The notes beneath the pieces were generated by a model, which did not search any database, had not been told where the DNA came from, and was given only the letters and a program-made list of their open reading frames with translations. Both the position numbers and the translations under genes were made by a program. Of a DNA stretch of 49,852 nucleotides, positions 48,377 to 49,852 are shown piece by piece. The stretch lies in contig JAJZAN010000014.1 of assembly GCA_021799435.1 (NCBI GenBank), positions 1 through 49,852 of the forward strand. The letters run 5' to 3'. This stretch comes from Bacillota bacterium. Lineage in GTDB: Bacteria > Bacillota > Sulfobacillia > Sulfobacillales > Sulfobacillaceae. Position 1 is the first letter of the stretch; every line of letters begins with the position of its first letter.

Positions 48377-49612
48377 TTACGACAGGGGCTGTAAGGTCAC
48401 GTGGTAGCCGAGGTCGGCCAGTCGTTTGATGGCCCGGCGTTTGACAGCTTCCGTGTCCCGCCGGTCAAAATAGTCGACGCCTAAATCCGCATACGGCTCG
48501 CGGCGGTCGAGGACGATCCAGATGCGTTGGCAGATCGAGTGCGCCACGGCCAGCGCCGCTCGTTTCGGGCCGAGTCGGGGGACCAACCGGCGATATTGGG
48601 CGCCCAGGTAGGTGGCTTTGGTACGCCCCGCCCCGCGGGCCGCCTCCACCAGCGCACTCCGGAGGGCCCGATTGCCGGGGGTCGTCCGTCCCGACAAGCG
48701 CTTACCGCCACTGGTCTTGTTTCCCGGGGCGACCCCCGCCCACTTGGCCAGGGCGGCCGCGCTCCGAAATGGCTCGACGGTGGGCCCAATCTCCGCTAAA
48801 ATGACATCCGCCACCCGTCCTTGGACACCCGGAATGCTCTCCAGCAGTTGGCGGGCGTCGTCAAAAGGGCGGGTGCGCCGGGCAATTTCGTGGTCCGCCG
48901 CGGTGATCAGCGTTTCCAGGTCGTTCAGGTGGCGGAGTTGCTGGGTGAGCATCCAGCGCTGATGATCGCCGACCAAGCCCGTTAGGGCTTGCGCTAACAA
49001 CTCGGCGGAAGCCCGAATGCGCGGATGGGCGAGGGAAGCCAACTGCTCAGGTTCAGTGTGACCCTCCGCAAGGGCCGTTAACATGGCCCGGCCGGAGACC
49101 CCGAGAACATCCGAAATCACGCTCCCAAGCTTGATGTTGCCGCCTTCCAGAACCTTTTGGATCCGGTTCACCTCGCGGGCCCGCTCTTCGATGAGACTGC
49201 GACGATAACGGACTGCTTCCCGCAGCTCGCGCTGCGGTTTGTCGGGAATGAAGCTCGGCACCACCAGCCCGAAAGCCAGGAGCTCCGCGAGCCATTGGGA
49301 ATCCTTGACATCGGTCTTCCGACCTCGGAGGGGCTTCACGTGACTCGGATTAATAAGCCAGACGACCACCGTCTCCTCCAGGAGGTTGTATACGGGCTTC
49401 CAATAGGATCCCGTGGATTCCAAGCAGACGTGCGTAATATCCTCCTCGACAAGCCACGCCCGAAGGGCGTGTAAATCGGCGGTTAACGTCCGAAACGTAC
49501 GCGTTTCCTGGCGCACCGGCGTCAGCTGGTCGGGGACCTGGTGACGAATCGTCACCACCGCCGTGTCTTTATGGATGTCGATCCCCGCCCCATGAAACAC
49601 TTCGACTTGCAT
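48377..49612 (-). CDS. IS110-family transposase (DEDD recombinase)
   Basis: 411 aa. N-terminal RuvC-like DEDD domain: GIDIHKDTAVV (Asp), VCLESTGSYWKPVY (Glu), RGRKTDVKDSQWLAELL (Asp pair). C-terminal Transposase_20 domain: LESIPGVQGRVADVILAEIG, AALAKWAGVAPGNKTSGGKR and GNRALRSALVEAA, containing the serine proposed to be catalytic. AAGGAA precedes the ATG at 49612 by 6 nt; upstream open frame to 49696 is rejected. The gene appears intact. IS110 enzymes work with a structured RNA encoded in the element's non-coding end, expected upstream of this gene. Confidence 0.92.
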   Translation of the reverse strand: MQVEVFHGAGIDIHKDTAVVTIRHQVPDQLTPVRQETRTFRTLTADLHALRAWLVEEDITHVCLESTGSYWKPVYNLLEETVVVWLINPSHVKPLRGRKTDVKDSQWLAELLAFGLVVPSFIPDKPQRELREAVRYRRSLIEERAREVNRIQKVLEGGNIKLGSVISDVLGVSGRAMLTALAEGHTEPEQLASLAHPRIRASAELLAQALTGLVGDHQRWMLTQQLRHLNDLETLITAADHEIARRTRPFDDARQLLESIPGVQGRVADVILAEIGPTVEPFRSAAALAKWAGVAPGNKTSGGKRLSGRTTPGNRALRSALVEAARGAGRTKATYLGAQYRRLVPRLGPKRAALAVAHSICQRIWIVLDRREPYADLGVDYFDRRDTEAVKRRAIKRLADLGYHVTLQPLS

Positions 49613-49639
49613 GGCAGATTCCTTCCTACGCGTCTCGCC

Positions 49640-49852
49640 GCTCTTGGGCCCGGGAACTAGGATTCTGTTCCGCGTGCGTGGCAAAGCCAGCAACAATGCG
49701 GGATGCCCAAGACGCTCCAGGTCAAACTGTTACGCGGATGCGTGATCCCACAGAAGGGTCAACCGTCGCGAGAGAGCGCACGAGGAGACTTCGACGCAGA
49801 ACCCCCATTTTCATGCCGCGGGGTGCCGCGAAAGCGGCATGGGGAACTGTTA
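49640..49852 (-). ncRNA. Candidate IS110 bridge RNA region
   Basis: The non-coding stretch upstream of the transposase start is where IS110-group elements encode the bridge (seek) RNA. On the minus strand CATGCCGC (49841-49834) pairs with GCGGCATG (49819-49812), with an inner GCCGC/GCGGC alternative. Guide loops cannot be assigned without the element ends. Confidence 0.4.

Larger units (their letters stand above)
48377..49852 (-). mobile_element. IS110-family insertion sequence (upstream end reaches window edge)
   Basis: Intact transposase with 240 bp of upstream non-coding sequence. IS110 elements lack long terminal inverted repeats, so the exact ends cannot be placed by eye. The 3' end lies close to the stop codon, next to the cargo pseudogene of unit D. 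The 48310-48376 gap has no other feature. Confidence 0.75.

Overview
The window looks like chromosome from a moderately GC-rich, spore-forming Firmicute. The best phylogenetic clue is the minus-strand run spoIIE - tilS - ftsH - ymfF/ymfH-type M16 proteins. It occurs with strong AGGAGG-type ribosome binding sites and frequent GTG/TTG starts. A Sulfobacillus-like thermoacidophile would fit, but this is inference from gene content and style, not from a search.

Layout. 1-5.2 kb: a peptide-type ABC importer (lipoprotein binding protein and the start of its permease), then an MFS exporter behind an ArsR-type regulator. Matching 18-bp dyads lie upstream of both the regulator and the exporter. 5.2-7.7 kb: a 32-aa membrane peptide, a beta-propeller protein and a GT87-like membrane glycosyltransferase. 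7.6-13.8 kb: a three-gene operon of a PD-(D/E)XK nuclease (AddB-like), a UvrD/AddA-like helicase without a nuclease domain, and an SPPY-type DNA methyltransferase. 13.9-24.3 kb: a HAD phosphatase facing histidine ammonia-lyase, the two M16 proteins, FtsH, TilS and SpoIIE. 24.4-28.4 kb: an aminotransferase, mannose-1-phosphate guanylyltransferase and GalU in one operon ending at a clear terminator, with deoC divergent. 28.4-41.5 kb: mixed metabolic and accessory genes (a giant BNR-repeat protein, PfkA, an APH/MFS/lipoprotein operon, a FrnE-type DsbA, Nudix, EAL and GNAT proteins). Several small genes here carry one single-base frameshift each, mostly at homopolymers.

41.5-49.85 kb is an accessory island of broken genes and insertion-sequence remnants (IS256, IS21, IS110). 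Its core is a roughly 300-bp module present four times, one copy degenerate. Each intact copy has a TATAAT promoter with a conserved TGTCGA(A/G) box about 32 bp upstream, a strongly structured leader, a 21-22-codon ORF for a hydrophobic peptide (MHWTLW...VVPRN-KK), a hairpin at its stop codon, and a second structured RNA ending in a rho-independent terminator. Substitutions in the ORF are mostly synonymous or conservative, and stem positions covary, so both peptide and RNA appear to be under selection. Each intact module is followed by a different small cargo gene. Each is preceded by another repeated block with a 15-bp palindrome (ATACGCTnAGCGTAT), nested stems and a stretch resembling a tRNA 3' end ending in CCA when read on the minus strand. 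This array is the best candidate for an undescribed system. It resembles in outline the repeated type I toxin-antitoxin loci (Ibs/Sib, Ldr) or a small cassette array. Function is not established.
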